In this document: piece after piece, positions 19,236 through 32,261 of the stretch
How positions within the stretch are numbered: the stretch's first letter is position 1
Layout: each line of letters opens with the position of its first letter
NCBI RefSeq assembly: GCF_900099825.1
Contig: NZ_LT629693.1
Coordinates: forward strand, 5,343,001 to 5,407,000
Length of the DNA: 64,000 bases
Direction of reading: 5' to 3'
Origin: Bradyrhizobium ottawaense
Lineage (GTDB): Bacteria; Pseudomonadota; Alphaproteobacteria; Rhizobiales; Xanthobacteraceae
Translations under genes and position numbers: made by a program
Notes under the pieces: model-generated
What the model was told of the DNA's origin: nothing
The model's database searches: none
Seen by the model: the letters and a program-made list of their open reading frames with translations, nothing else

Positions 19236-19400
19236 TCACAGCTTCCCGAGCAACAGCAGGATCAGCAAGATCACGACCACGAGGCCGAGGCCGCCACCGC
19301 CGTAATAACCGGTGCCGTAGAACGGTCCGCCGCCAATGCCGCTGAAACCGCCGAGCAGGGCGATGACGAGAATGATAAGAATGATTGTTCCGATTGACAT
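19236..19400 (-). CDS. DUF3309-type small glycine-rich membrane protein
   Basis: 54 residues, too short for a usual ORF cut-off. It starts at ATG 19400 with a perfect AGGAGG ribosome site six bases upstream and stops at TGA 19236-19238. The pattern is a hydrophobic N-terminal helix (TIILIILVIALLGG), a Gly/Tyr-rich middle (GGGPFYGTGYYGGGG) and a second hydrophobic helix (GLGLVVVILLILLLLGKL). This is the arrangement of DUF3309 proteins, which are widespread in rhizobia and of unknown function. Both helices would lie in the inner membrane. Confidence 0.85.
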   Translation of the reverse strand: MSIGTIILIILVIALLGGFSGIGGGPFYGTGYYGGGGLGLVVVILLILLLLGKL

Positions 19401-19569
19401 TGAATTCCTCCTCAGCCCGGCAGTGAGGCGTCAAGTTGTCGCTGCCTTCAGCCGGGAGAACCCATGGGAACTGTGAAAGTTCCGCCTTTTGCGCCGCGAT
19501 ATTGCGCGGGCCTCTTCCTTTCGAGAGCCGTGGAATTACATGAGGCTGGTGTCAGAAGAGGATTTCGCG

Positions 19570-19881
19570 ATGTCCGCACCGCTTGTTGTTTCGATCCCGC
19601 ACAGCCTGGGACGCGAGGAGGCGATGCGCCGCCTGAAGACGGGGCTGTCGCGCGCGGCCACCAGCGTGCCGATGCTCAGCGTCGACGAAGAACGCTGGGA
19701 AGACAGCCGCATGATCTTTCGCGTGCGCGCGATGGGGCAGGCGGCGGCCGGCCATGTCGATGTTGCCGACGATCATGTGCGGGTCGAAGTCGTGCTGCCG
19801 TGGCTGCTGCAGCGTTTCGCCGAAGTGGCGCAGGCCGCGATCCGTAACCGTGGCAATCTGCTGCTAACCAAAAAGAGCTGA
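19570..19881 (+). CDS. Polyhydroxyalkanoic acid system family protein
   Basis: 103 residues, matching the PHA_gran_rgn family. It opens with LVVSIPHSLGREEAMRRLK and continues with WEDSRMIFRVRAMGQ, GHVDVADDHVRVEVVLPWLL and a C-terminal helix. Members are small proteins first noted near polyhydroxyalkanoate granule genes; their biochemical role is unsettled and the fold resembles a START-like or Bet v1-like small domain (inference). The start is ATG 19570, with gagg about eight bases upstream; ATG 19540 is a possible longer form. It stands alone here and is convergent with treY. Confidence 0.8.
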   Translation: MSAPLVVSIPHSLGREEAMRRLKTGLSRAATSVPMLSVDEERWEDSRMIFRVRAMGQAAAGHVDVADDHVRVEVVLPWLLQRFAEVAQAAIRNRGNLLLTKKS

Positions 19882-19889
19882 TACAGAGG

Positions 19890-22679
19890 CTATGCGAGCT
19901 GGCGTTTCCGCGCCGGCTTGATGGCGCCGTGATAGCCCGCTTTCACGACGGCGACCGGAAAATTCTTCAGCAGGTCTGACAGTCGCAACTCCGTGGCATC
20001 GGCGTCGGCAAAACCCTCGACGGCATAGCCCTTTACGTTCAACGTGGCGTCAATGCTCGTCGCAAGCGGCCACGCGCGGCCCTTATCGGTGAAGGCTGCG
20101 AGGTATCGGGGGACGACGATGATCGCCGCCTTGCGGCCTTGCCGCCGTGCATAAGCGATGAAGTGGTCGTGGTGCGTGCCGGTCACCTCCAGCGGGGCGT
20201 AGTCGCCGTCGGTGAAGAGGTCGGCGAGTTCTGTTCGTAGTTTCAGGAGACGCCGGGTCCAGGCCAGCTTCACATGGCCGCTGGGCCAATCCTTTGTCAG
20301 TTGCTGCCAATCCGGCTGCTCTACTTCGTCGAGCGCGCGGGCCCGCGCCGCAAAATCCACTGGCCGCCGGTTATCGGGGTCGACCAGCGAAAAATCCCAG
20401 AATTCCGTGCCCTGATAGAAATCCGGCACCCCCGGTAGGGTCGCCTTCAGCGTGAGCTGGCTCAGCGAGTTCAAGGCGCCGAGCAGCGCCACCCGCCGCG
20501 CCAGCGTTTGCAGCGAATCCAGAAATTCCGATGATTGCGAGCGATCCAGAATCCGATCGATGAAAGTCTTCAAACTCGCCTCATAGGCCGGGTTGGGATT
20601 AAGCCAGCTCGTCTCCTGCTTGCCTTCCCGTGCTGCCTTCAACGCATAGGCCTGGATGCGTTCGACAAACACGCCGTCGTCCGGCTGCCACGCGCCCAGC
20701 AGGGTCTGGTACAGCATGTATTCGAACGTCGCGGACGGGGCGCGCATGTCGCCCTCGGTCACCAAATGCGGCGCGTTGAGCAGTTTCCAGCGGGCGACGG
20801 CGCTGGTCCATTCGCCCGGAATTTCCGCAAGCGCCAGGATCCGCATCCGCGCGTCCTCGCCGCGCTTAGTGTCGTGGGTTGCGGAAGCGGTCATGCCATG
20901 CGGCCATTCCCGCGCGCGCGTCAACATCATGGCGTGAAACGCTGGCAGCGGCAGCGCCTTCGCGGACGGGTCGCCACCGACCTCGTTGAGAGCGAGCAGA
21001 CGGTGATAGCGGTAGAACGCGGTGTCTTCGAGCGACTTGGCCATCAGCGGCCCGGTGAATTGCTGCACCTTCAAGGCAAGGCGCCGGACCCGTGACGCGC
21101 TGTGGGCCGCGCGGCCGGGCTTGATCAGGTCCATGGTCAGGGTGTCGCGCAGAAAATCGAAGAGGCCTTCGTCAGCGGCGAACCAGTCGGCGCGGGCCTT
21201 CTCGAGGGTCTCCGAAATCAGCGCGCGGTCATGCGCGGTCGGGCCGGAGGAAGCGAGATAGGTACGATAGACCGGAAAGTGCAGCACATAGAGTTCGAGC
21301 GCCTGCCGCAGGCTGTCGGCGGAATAATCGCGCGTCGAATAATGCCCGCTCGCAATCCGCGCCAGCAGGCGCGACAGCACCGTGAATTCGCTGGCCAGCA
21401 GGGTTTCCAGCACGCGGCGTTTGGCCTCCCGCAGCACCGGTTCGAGTTTTGGCGACTGATTGCTGAGCTGTCGCCAGACCTCATCCAGCGCTCCGAGACC
21501 TTTGCCGTCGATCAACACCTGCGTCATCACGTTCATCCACTCGTAGCCGGTGGTGCCGTGGACGCCGCTGAATTTGGGCAACCTCTCGTCTTCACCGAGG
21601 ATCTTTTCGATCACCGTGTAGAACGGTCGCGGATGAGCGCCTTGGGCGTCGCGGACGAGCCGGCGCAGGCGCTGAAAATACTGGGCGGGGTCGCGCAGGC
21701 CGTCGATGTGGTCGAGCCGCAAACCCTGCAGTCTGTCCTCTGATATCAGTCTTTTGACCAGGGTATGGATGGCGTCGAAGGTGCCGGCATCCTCGACGCG
21801 CAATCCCGCCAGCGTATTGACGTCGAAGAATCGGCGGTAGTTGATGTCGCTGGAGGCAAGCCGCCAGTGGCCGAGCCTGTAATGCTGGCGCTCGAGCAGG
21901 TGATGCAGCGAGAGCGTCGGCGCCGCGCGGTCCGGTCCGGCGCGATAGGCCGAGAGCCCGCGGTCGATGATGCTGGCGCCGCCTTCGATCGCCCTGAGTT
22001 CGGCCTTGAAGGCCGGGGCCTCGTGGCGGTTCGGGTGGCGCAGTCCCCGGAAGCGCGAGGCAAGCGCAAGCAGGCGTTTGCCGGCGGCGCTGTCTTCGGC
22101 TGCGGCTTCCTGGACGATCATCCGCAGAACTTCGCTGTAGCGCTCGGGCGCGATCGGCAGCCGGTGCTCGAAATACCAAGCCGAGAAGCTGCCTTCGCCG
22201 GGATCGTAACGCAGCTCGATGTCGCCGCTTTCCAGTGCCTGCCCATAGGAAGTACCGAGGATCGGCAGCAGCACACCGCCGCGGGCGCGATAGGGCAGCT
22301 GGTCCCAGTCGATGTCGAAGGAAACGGCGTGCGGAGAAGCCGGGCCCCATTCCAGCACGTCCAGCCACCACGGATTGGCGGCAAAGTGCACGCCGACATG
22401 GTTGGGCACGAAATCGAGGATCAGCCCGATATCGTTCTGTTTGAGCGCGGCGCTTAGCCGCTCAAAGCCGGCCTCGCCGCCGAGTTCCGGGTTGAGTTTG
22501 GTGTGATCGACGATGTCGTAGCCATGGGTCGAGCCCTCGGCCGCCTTCATGAAGGGCGAGGCATAGAGGTGCGTGACGCTGAGCGCCGCCAGATAGGGCA
22601 CCACGGCGGCGGCGGCATCGAAGTCGAAATCCGCCGTAAGCTGCAGGCGGTAGGTCGCAATCGGGATCGCCGGAGGCAT
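19890..22679 (-). CDS. treY: Malto-oligosyltrehalose synthase TreY
   Basis: 929 residues, a GH13 enzyme that turns the reducing end of a maltodextrin into a terminal trehalose unit. It starts with PIATYRLQLTADFDFDAA, a family signature. The catalytic Asp region is LRLDHIDGLRDP, the acid/base Glu is in YTVIEKILGEDERLP, and SATHDTKRGEDARMR holds the third carboxylate. Cytosolic. It works with TreZ, whose gene ends four bases before the treY start. Last gene of the treS-mak/glgB/glgX/treZ/treY array. Its 3' end is convergent with the PHA-family gene, 8 bases away. Confidence 0.96.
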   Translation of the reverse strand: MPPAIPIATYRLQLTADFDFDAAAAVVPYLAALSVTHLYASPFMKAAEGSTHGYDIVDHTKLNPELGGEAGFERLSAALKQNDIGLILDFVPNHVGVHFAANPWWLDVLEWGPASPHAVSFDIDWDQLPYRARGGVLLPILGTSYGQALESGDIELRYDPGEGSFSAWYFEHRLPIAPERYSEVLRMIVQEAAAEDSAAGKRLLALASRFRGLRHPNRHEAPAFKAELRAIEGGASIIDRGLSAYRAGPDRAAPTLSLHHLLERQHYRLGHWRLASSDINYRRFFDVNTLAGLRVEDAGTFDAIHTLVKRLISEDRLQGLRLDHIDGLRDPAQYFQRLRRLVRDAQGAHPRPFYTVIEKILGEDERLPKFSGVHGTTGYEWMNVMTQVLIDGKGLGALDEVWRQLSNQSPKLEPVLREAKRRVLETLLASEFTVLSRLLARIASGHYSTRDYSADSLRQALELYVLHFPVYRTYLASSGPTAHDRALISETLEKARADWFAADEGLFDFLRDTLTMDLIKPGRAAHSASRVRRLALKVQQFTGPLMAKSLEDTAFYRYHRLLALNEVGGDPSAKALPLPAFHAMMLTRAREWPHGMTASATHDTKRGEDARMRILALAEIPGEWTSAVARWKLLNAPHLVTEGDMRAPSATFEYMLYQTLLGAWQPDDGVFVERIQAYALKAAREGKQETSWLNPNPAYEASLKTFIDRILDRSQSSEFLDSLQTLARRVALLGALNSLSQLTLKATLPGVPDFYQGTEFWDFSLVDPDNRRPVDFAARARALDEVEQPDWQQLTKDWPSGHVKLAWTRRLLKLRTELADLFTDGDYAPLEVTGTHHDHFIAYARRQGRKAAIIVVPRYLAAFTDKGRAWPLATSIDATLNVKGYAVEGFADADATELRLSDLLKNFPVAVVKAGYHGAIKPARKRQLA

Positions 22680-22683
22680 GGTC

Positions 22684-24441
22684 CTATCCGAGGCGCCAGA
22701 CCACCGACCATGGGGGGACGCACTCGTTCAACTCGCTGCCCCAGATCAGGGTTCCCTTTGAGTTAGCCGGAGCACGGGAGACATTGCGGTCCGACAGGTT
22801 GGCCAGCAGCGCCAGCCTCACCCCGTCGCCCATCCGCCAGTCCGCCGTCAGCAGGCCGTCCCCGGTCGCACTGGCCTCGCCAAAGGCGGCGCCCGCCAGC
22901 CGGGGGATGATCTCCTTGCGGCGGATCGCGAGCAGGTCGCGCACCAGCCGCAGCCGCTTCCGCGGCGCCGCCTGCCGGCGCTCGTCCCAATCGAGTACGG
23001 CGGACTGAAAGGTCGACAGATCGAGCGCGTCCGGCACCTCGTCACCGTATTCGGCGTAGGCCCATTCGTATTCGCTGCGGCGGCCCTGGCGGACGGCGTC
23101 CGCCAATCCGCCCTGGAAATCGCAGAAGAACGGGAACGGTGTCTTCGAGCCCCATTCCTCGCCCATGAACAGCATCGGGATCGCCGGTGCCAGCAGCATC
23201 ACCGCCAGCGCCGCTTCGATCGCCTCGGTGCGGGCGACCGATTCCAGGCGATCGCCGAGCGGGCGATTGCCGATCTGGTCATGGTTTTGCAGGAAGTTGA
23301 TGAACGCCATCGGAGACAGTGCGCCGCTCGGCTCGCCGCGCGCGCCACCGCGAAACGCCGACATTTCGCCCTGGTAGATGAAGCCTGACGACAGCGAGCG
23401 GGCGATGTCGTCGCGCGGCGCCCGCTGATAGTCGCCGTAGTATCCCTGTTTCTCAGCCGTCATCAGCACGCGCCAGGCGTGGTGATAGTCGTCGTTCCAT
23501 TGCGCGCGGTATTTTCCCTGCGGCGGATCCTGCGCGGCGTCGAGGATACTGGCGCGGTTGTCGCCGTTTTCCAGCACCAGATGGATATGGCGGCCGGTCT
23601 CCGCGGCGAGTTCGCCCGCGGCGGCGCTGAGGTCGTGCAGCAGCGACAGTCCGCCCGGCTCGACGATGCTGTTGACGGCATCGAGCCGCAGCCCGTCGAA
23701 ACGATAATCGCGCAGCCAATGCAGCGCGTTCTCGATCGCAAACGCGCGCACCTGGGGTACGCGGTAGTCGATCGCGCTACCCCACGGCGTCTGCGCCTCG
23801 GTGAAAAAGGTTGGCGCATAGCGGCCGAGATAATTCCCCTCGGGCCCGAAGTGATTATAGACCACGTCGAGCATCACCATCAGCCCGCGCAGATGCGCCT
23901 CGTCGATCAGCGTCTTGAGGTCTTCCGGGCGGCCATAGGCGTTGTCGGGCGCGTACCACAGCACGCCGTCATAGCCCCAGTTGCGGCGGCCTGCGAAATC
24001 CGCCAGCGGCAACAGCTCCAGCGCGGTGATGCCGGTGTCGACGAGATGATCGAGATGGTCGATCATGGCCCGGTAACTGCCTTCTCGTGTGAAGGCGCCG
24101 ACATGGGCCTCGACGATGACAGCGTCCTGCCACGGCCGCCCGCGCCAGTCCCTGGCGCGCCAGGCAAAGCTGGCGTGATCGATCACTTCGCTCGGACCAA
24201 AGACGTCGTCGGGCTGAAAATCGGATCCGGGGTCGGGAACATCGATCTCGTCGTCGATGCGGAATTTGTAGCGTGTGCCAGCTTTCACGCCTGCGAGTTC
24301 GGCAGTAAACCAGCCACCGTCGCCGCGCGTCATCGCATGCGGCTGCTCCAGCATCACATCGACCCGCTTTGCCGCCGGCGCCCAAAGTCGAAAGCGCGCG
24401 CCGTCTCCGGTCAGTTGCGGGCCGAATTGCCGCGACTTCAT
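22684..24441 (-). CDS. treZ: Malto-oligosyltrehalose trehalohydrolase TreZ
   Basis: 585 residues. The N-terminal CBM48-like domain includes ARFRLWAPAAKRVDVML. The GH13 barrel holds DGVLWYAPDNAYG, VMLDVVYNHFGPEGNYL, the nucleophile in FDGLRLDAVNSIV, the acid/base Glu in HLVLENGDN and FLQNHDQIGNRPLG. It cleaves the trehalose end made by TreY. The start is ATG 24441, overlapping the glgX stop by four bases (ATGA); a longer in-frame ORF upstream is only glgX shadow. treY follows four bases later. Confidence 0.95.
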   Translation of the reverse strand: MKSRQFGPQLTGDGARFRLWAPAAKRVDVMLEQPHAMTRGDGGWFTAELAGVKAGTRYKFRIDDEIDVPDPGSDFQPDDVFGPSEVIDHASFAWRARDWRGRPWQDAVIVEAHVGAFTREGSYRAMIDHLDHLVDTGITALELLPLADFAGRRNWGYDGVLWYAPDNAYGRPEDLKTLIDEAHLRGLMVMLDVVYNHFGPEGNYLGRYAPTFFTEAQTPWGSAIDYRVPQVRAFAIENALHWLRDYRFDGLRLDAVNSIVEPGGLSLLHDLSAAAGELAAETGRHIHLVLENGDNRASILDAAQDPPQGKYRAQWNDDYHHAWRVLMTAEKQGYYGDYQRAPRDDIARSLSSGFIYQGEMSAFRGGARGEPSGALSPMAFINFLQNHDQIGNRPLGDRLESVARTEAIEAALAVMLLAPAIPMLFMGEEWGSKTPFPFFCDFQGGLADAVRQGRRSEYEWAYAEYGDEVPDALDLSTFQSAVLDWDERRQAAPRKRLRLVRDLLAIRRKEIIPRLAGAAFGEASATGDGLLTADWRMGDGVRLALLANLSDRNVSRAPANSKGTLIWGSELNECVPPWSVVWRLG

Positions 24442-26513
24442 GCCGCGCCCGCAAAGGCGAGCACCGAGCGCGGCGGCGCCTTGGTCTCGACTCCGGCGGC
24501 GAAGTCGGCCGTCTTCTGTTCGATTTCGGTGGTGTTCAGCACTTGCTGCCAGTTCTTGTATTCGGGCATCGTCGGAAGCTTGAATGCGATCTCTTCGGGC
24601 GCTGCGTTCAGCACGATAAAGATCGGCGCCTGTCCCTGTTCCATCGGACCGAGCACATAAGCGAGGAAGCGGCCGTCCGGAAACGTCCAGTCGGATTGCT
24701 TCATCTCCACGGCGGCCGGCGTCAGCCACAGCACGCCGTAGGAGCCATCGGTGCGCCGTCCGTCGAGCCAGCGCTGGCTGCGGATCTGGCCGAAGCGGCG
24801 GCGCAGTTCGGTCATTTGGCCAACGAAATCGATAAGGTCGTCGCCTTCCTTGCCGAGATTGTTCCAGCCGATCCAGCCGGTCTCGTTGTCCTGGCAATAG
24901 GCGTTGTTGTTGCCGTTCTGCGTATTGCCGACCTCGTCGCCGGCCAGCATCAGCGGCGTCCCCTGTGCGAGGAAGAGGCAGGCGAGCTGGTTCTTGCGGA
25001 GCTGGCGGCGCAGCGCCGTGATCGCGGCGTCGTCGGTCGGGCCCTCATGGCCGCAATTGTTGCTGTGGTTGTCGCTGGAGCCGTCGCGGTTGTCTTCGCC
25101 GTTGGCCTCGTTGTGCTTCTCGTTGTAGCTGAACAGGTCCGCCAGCGTGAAACCGTCATGGACGGTGACGTGATTGATGCCGGCGCGGGGAGAGCGGTTG
25201 TCGTGGTGAAACAGGTCGGATGACGCGGTCATGCGGCGCGACACTTCGCCGATCAGGCTGCCTTCGCCGCTCCAGTAGCGCCGCATGGCGCTGCGATAGC
25301 GGTCGTTCCATTCCGACCATTGCGATGGAAACGCGCCGACCTGGTAGCCACCCATGCCGAGATCCCAGGGTTCGGCGACCATCTTCACCGTCGCCAGCAC
25401 CGGATCCTGCCGTACGGCGGTCAGGAACGCAGCGCCGCGGTCGTAGCCGTTCGGCCCGCGCGCCAGCGTGGTGGCGAGGTCGAAACGAAAGCCGTCGACA
25501 TGGCAGACCTCGACCCAGTAGCGCAGCGAATCCATCACCATCTGCAGCACGCGCGGATGGTTCAGGTTGACCGAACTGCCGCAGCCGGTGAAGTCGTCAT
25601 AGAAGCGCGGATTGTCCGGCTTCAGCCAGTAGTAGGACGCGTTGTCGATGCCGCGAAACGACAGCGTCGGGCCCATGTGGTTGCCTTCGGCGGTGTGGTT
25701 ATAGACGACGTCGAGCATCACCTCGATGCCGGCATCGTGCAGCCGCGCCACGGTGGTGCGGAAGGCGTCGAGCGCATTGTCCTGCGCGTAGCGCGCTTCC
25801 GGCGCGAAGAACGCCAGGGTGTTGTAACCCCAGTAGTTCACGAGCTTCTTTTCGACCAGCACGCGGTCGTCGATCAGTCCGTGAACCGGCAGCAGTTCGA
25901 CGGTGGTGACGCCGAGCCGCTTCAGATGGTCGATCATCGCCGGCGACGACAGTCCGCCATAGGTGCCGCGCAGGTTCGGCGGCACGTCGTCGCGTTTCTG
26001 GGTGAGGCCCTTGACGTGGGCCTCGTAGATGATGGTGTCTTCCCAGGGAATGTTGGGGCGCATCTCGCGGCGGCCCCAGTTGAAGGTTTCGTCGACCACC
26101 ACGGCCTTCGGCATGCCGCGGGCGTTATCGCGGCGGTCGAAAGAGAGATCCTCGCGCGCGCTGCCGGCGCGGTAGCCGAAATGCGCATCGCTCCACACCA
26201 GCCGGCCGGCCAGCCGTTTGGCATAGGGATCGAGCAGCAGCTTGTTGGGGTTGAAGCGGTGGCCGTGCTCGGGCGCGTAGGGGCCGTAGACGCGATAACC
26301 GTAAAGCTGGCCCGGCGAAACGTCGTTGAGATAGCCGTGCCAGACGTCCTCGCTGCGCTCCGGCAATTCGATGCGCTCAAGCTCACGGCGGCCCTGGCTG
26401 TCGAACAAACACAGCTCGACCTTTTCGGCGTTGGCCGAAAACAACGCAAAGTTGGTGCCCCTGCCGTCCCAGCTTGCGCCAAGGCGCGCGGAGCTTCCCG
26501 CGGTCAAACGCAT
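24438..26513 (-). CDS. glgX: Glycogen debranching enzyme GlgX (TreX-type)
   Basis: 691 residues, isoamylase-type GH13. Visible features are the N-terminal CBM48 (LGASWDGRGTNFALFSANAE), VVYNHTAEGNHMGPTLSFRG, the nucleophile in DGFRFDLATTLARGP, the acid/base in KMVAEPWDLG and FVTVHDGFTLAD-type block (NHVTVHDGFTLADLFSYN). It hydrolyses alpha-1,6 branches of glycogen to give maltodextrins. Placed between glgB and treZ, it supplies substrate for TreY (the TreX role). The glgB stop lies three bases before its start and the treZ start overlaps its stop. Confidence 0.96.
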   Translation of the reverse strand: MRLTAGSSARLGASWDGRGTNFALFSANAEKVELCLFDSQGRRELERIELPERSEDVWHGYLNDVSPGQLYGYRVYGPYAPEHGHRFNPNKLLLDPYAKRLAGRLVWSDAHFGYRAGSAREDLSFDRRDNARGMPKAVVVDETFNWGRREMRPNIPWEDTIIYEAHVKGLTQKRDDVPPNLRGTYGGLSSPAMIDHLKRLGVTTVELLPVHGLIDDRVLVEKKLVNYWGYNTLAFFAPEARYAQDNALDAFRTTVARLHDAGIEVMLDVVYNHTAEGNHMGPTLSFRGIDNASYYWLKPDNPRFYDDFTGCGSSVNLNHPRVLQMVMDSLRYWVEVCHVDGFRFDLATTLARGPNGYDRGAAFLTAVRQDPVLATVKMVAEPWDLGMGGYQVGAFPSQWSEWNDRYRSAMRRYWSGEGSLIGEVSRRMTASSDLFHHDNRSPRAGINHVTVHDGFTLADLFSYNEKHNEANGEDNRDGSSDNHSNNCGHEGPTDDAAITALRRQLRKNQLACLFLAQGTPLMLAGDEVGNTQNGNNNAYCQDNETGWIGWNNLGKEGDDLIDFVGQMTELRRRFGQIRSQRWLDGRRTDGSYGVLWLTPAAVEMKQSDWTFPDGRFLAYVLGPMEQGQAPIFIVLNAAPEEIAFKLPTMPEYKNWQQVLNTTEIEQKTADFAAGVETKAPPRSVLAFAGAA

Positions 26514-26516
26514 ACG

Positions 26517-28660
<2,144 letters not shown>

Positions 28661-28664
<4 letters not shown>

Positions 28665-31600
28665 GAGGCCTCGGGGGACGGTTGCGACAACATTCGGATC
28701 ATACCGGTCAGCGGCACGCGTAGCCAGTCGGGCCGGTATGACAGCTCATATTCGATCTCGTAGAAAGCCTTCTCAAGCAGGAAGAAGGTTAACAGGCCCT
28801 CGGCCGCGGCAGGGTCGGACGGCCAGAGCCGCTGATGCGCGATGGTTTCGCGGTAGGCCGACAGGAATTCGCCCGTAGCCCGGTCGCGCCACACATCAAG
28901 CGCGGCGCCGAGCCTGCCTTGGTCGTCCTGGGCCATCTTGCGCGCGCGCTCAAGCGCCGATGTCGCCGCATAATCGATCGAACGGATCAGGCTGGCGACG
29001 TCGCGCGCGGCGGGCGCCTTGCGACGGCGCTCGTTGATCGGGCGCCGCGGCTCGCCTTCGAAATCGGTGATGAAGATGTCGTCCTTGACGATCAGCATCT
29101 GGCCGAGATGGAAGTCGCCGTGCTGACGGATGTTGAGCCCGTCGATCCCGCGCGGCAGCAAGACCTTCAACCGTTCCGGCAGGGTCGGCTGCAACGCCAG
29201 CAGCTGGTCGACCAGCGGACGGTCGGTCTCCTTCAGCCGGTCGCGGCGTTTGCTTAATGCATCGAAGATGCGCTCGGCACGGATCAGAATATCGCCGGTC
29301 CAGCGCTTGATATCTTCGATCCGGATCGGCTCCGGCGTGAATTCAGGAAGTTCGGAGTTGCTGGCGAGCGCAACATGCAGCTCGGCCACGCGCCGTCCGG
29401 CCTGCGCAAGATAACCGAGATAGGGGCTCTGATCGCCGCCTTCGCCGGATTGTTCGCTCAACATGCGGTGCTCGTCGACGAAGCGATCGAGATGGGATGC
29501 GGTCACGTTCCAGGCGTCGCCCTGGTTGGAAACGAAGGCATGGACGGCGCCGACGGCGCTTTTGCTGTTGCCGTCGACCAGTTCGACGCTGCCGAGCAGC
29601 GCCGGCGTATTGGCGAAGCCGGCGACGTCGGTCAGAAAACGCCCGATCTCGATTTCCGGATTGGGGCCGGCCTCGAGCTTGCGGTAGATCCTGACGACAT
29701 ATTGGTCATCGACCAATGACGTCGAGTCGGGCCGCTCGGCCTCGATCGCGCGGATATGTTCAGGCTGCCGGATCGGTTTGCTGGTGAACCGGCTGGTCGG
29801 GCGGAATTCGAGCCGCAGTCCCTGTTCGCCTTCCTCGATGGTCAGCGATTGCTGCAGATTCCGCAGCAAAAGCCCGATGAAGATCGGGTTGGTGGCGACA
29901 TCGAGCAGGGTACCTTCGCGCGCGCCCTGGCGCACCGCCGCCAGCGCGTGGGCATTGTAGCGCTCGCGGTCGAAGCGGACCCACTCGATCTGCAGCGGCA
30001 TCGTATAGCGCGTGATGGCGCCGCGCTGCGTGGTCTCGAAGAAGGCGAGCCAGGGCCGGTTATCGCCGATGTCGCAGAACGGAACGGCCGAGATCAGCGT
30101 CGGCTGGATTGCCTTGGCCGATCGCTCCGGATACCAGCGGGTTCGCGCCAGATGCCCCGGCAGGACGTCGCGCTCGAACACGCTGCGCTCGCGCGCCAGC
30201 GACACCCAGGTGGCACCGAGCGGTACCACCAGCGTCTCGAACTCTCCGACCTCGCGCGGCGTCACCGGCTCCGACTTGTCGCGCTCCTGCAGTTCGAACC
30301 AGTAGAAGCCGTAGGGCGCCAGCGTAATCATGTAGGGCAGTTCGCCGATCGGCGGAAAGCGCGTGCGGCCGAGCATTTCGAGCGGAATGCGGCCCTCGAA
30401 GGCGGAGAGGTCGAGTTCGGTCGCCTGCGCCGACCGTGACAGGTTGGCGACGCAGAGAATGACCTCGTCCCGGTACTGGCGCACGTAGCACAGCACCGCG
30501 CGGTTTTCCGGGCGGATGAAGGTCATGGTGCCGCGCCCGAACGCCAGCGTCGACTTGCGGACCGCGATCAGCCGTTTGGTGGCGCTCAGCAACGACGAGA
30601 GGCTGCGCGACTGCGCCTCGACATTGACGGACTCATAGCCGTAGACCGGGTCCATGATGGTCGGCGCGTACAGCCGCGCCGGGTCGGCGCGGGAAAATCC
30701 GCCGTTGCGGTCGGGCGACCATTGCATCGGCGTCCGCACGCCGTTGCGGTCGCCGAGATAGATATTGTCGCCCATGCCGATTTCGTCGCCGTAATAGATG
30801 ATCGGCGTGCCCGGGAACGACAGCAGCAGCGAGTTCATCAATTCGATCTTGCGCCGGTCATTGTCCATCAGCGGCGCCAGCCGCCGGCGGATGCCGACAT
30901 TGATGCGGGCGCGGGGGTCGTTGGCGTAGGTCGACCACAGGTAATCGCGCTCGACGTCGGTGACCATTTCCAGCGTCAGCTCGTCGTGATTGCGCAGGAA
31001 CAGCGCCCATTGACAGTTGTTCGGAATGTCGGGCGTCTGGCGCAGGATGTCGGTGATCGGGAAGCGGTCTTCCTGCGCGAGCGCCATGTAGATCCGCGGC
31101 ATCAGCGGGAAGTGATAGGCCATGTGGCATTCGTCGCCGCGGCCGAAATATTCCTGCACGTCCTCGGGCCATTGATTGGCCTCCGCCAGCAGCACCTTGT
31201 CCTTGGAATAGGCGTCGAGCTCGGCGCGCAGCTTCTTGATGATGGTATGGGTCTCGGGCAGGTTCTCGTTGTTGGTGCCGTCGCGCTCGCAGAGATAGGG
31301 GATCGCGTCGAGACGAAAACCGTCGACGCCGGTGTCGAGCCAGCGCTTCATCACCTGCACCAGCGCGGAGACCACGCGCGGGTTGTCGAAATTCAGGTCC
31401 GGCTGGTGCGAGAAGAAGCGATGCCAGTAGAACTGGCCGGCCTCGGGATCCCAGGTCCAGTTCGACTTCTCGGTATCGGTGAAGATGATCCGCGTACCCT
31501 GGTATTTCTGGTCGGTGTCGCTCCAGACGTACCAGTTGCGCGCGCTGGAATTCTTGTCGCTGCGGCGGGCGCGCTTGAACCAGTCGTGCTGGTCCGAGGT

Positions 31601-32191
31601 GTGGTTGATGACGAGCTCGGTGATGACGCGCAGGCCGCGCTTCTTGGCTTCCTGGATGAAGCGCTTGAAATCCTTCATCGTCCCGAAATCGGGATTGATG
31701 TCGCCGTAGTCGGCGATGTCATAGCCGTCGTCGCGGCCGGGCGAGGGATAGAACGGCAGCAGCCACAGCGTGGTGACGCCGAGCTCCTGCAGGTAGCCCA
31801 GCTTCTCGGTTAGTCCGGCAAAGTCGCCGATGCCGTCATTGTTGCTGTCGGCAAAGGCCTTGACGTGGAGCTGATAGATGATGGCATCCTTGTACCAAAG
31901 CTCATCGGTCGCAGGGCCGGTGGCTGGCACTTCCCTTGCTTTCACTTCACCCATGTTCGTGGCAAAGCGGCCGCTGTCATGCAGCGGATAGGGGCCGTCA
32001 ATACGAAGGGGAACGCCGGTGTTCGAATTTTCGGCGGTTTGGACTTTTTTATTCACGGTGATGCCATGGCCATGGAGATGACGTCCCCGCTTCCGCCGTC
32101 GAAAGGGAGACGTTCCGGACCTAAGTAGAAAGCCGCTGGACGCGCTTTGGTTCCCTTGGAACCGCTGTTGGGCCAGCGCGTTAGACACCAC
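28661..32191 (-). CDS. treS: Trehalose synthase-maltokinase fusion
   Basis: About 1176 residues. The N-terminal two thirds is TreS (GH13): [37 protein letters not shown], the nucleophile in [28 protein letters not shown] and [13 protein letters not shown]. The last third is an aminoglycoside-kinase-like maltokinase (Mak/Pep2): [17 protein letters not shown] loop ([19 protein letters not shown]) and ITDFEGEP. TreS interconverts trehalose and maltose, and Mak phosphorylates maltose to maltose-1-phosphate, the GlgE substrate. AAGGAG lies upstream of two tandem GTG codons (32191 and 32188; spacing 4 and 7), so one of them is the likely start. The first 85 residues lack family similarity, and an internal ATG near [10 protein letters not shown] is an alternative. 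Divergent from malQ. Confidence 0.95.
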
Positions 32192-32261
32192 CTATCTCCT
32201 TCCCTTATTTGGACAATTTCGCGACATCACCTTGATGTTTGCGTTGCAAACCGCGTGCCGA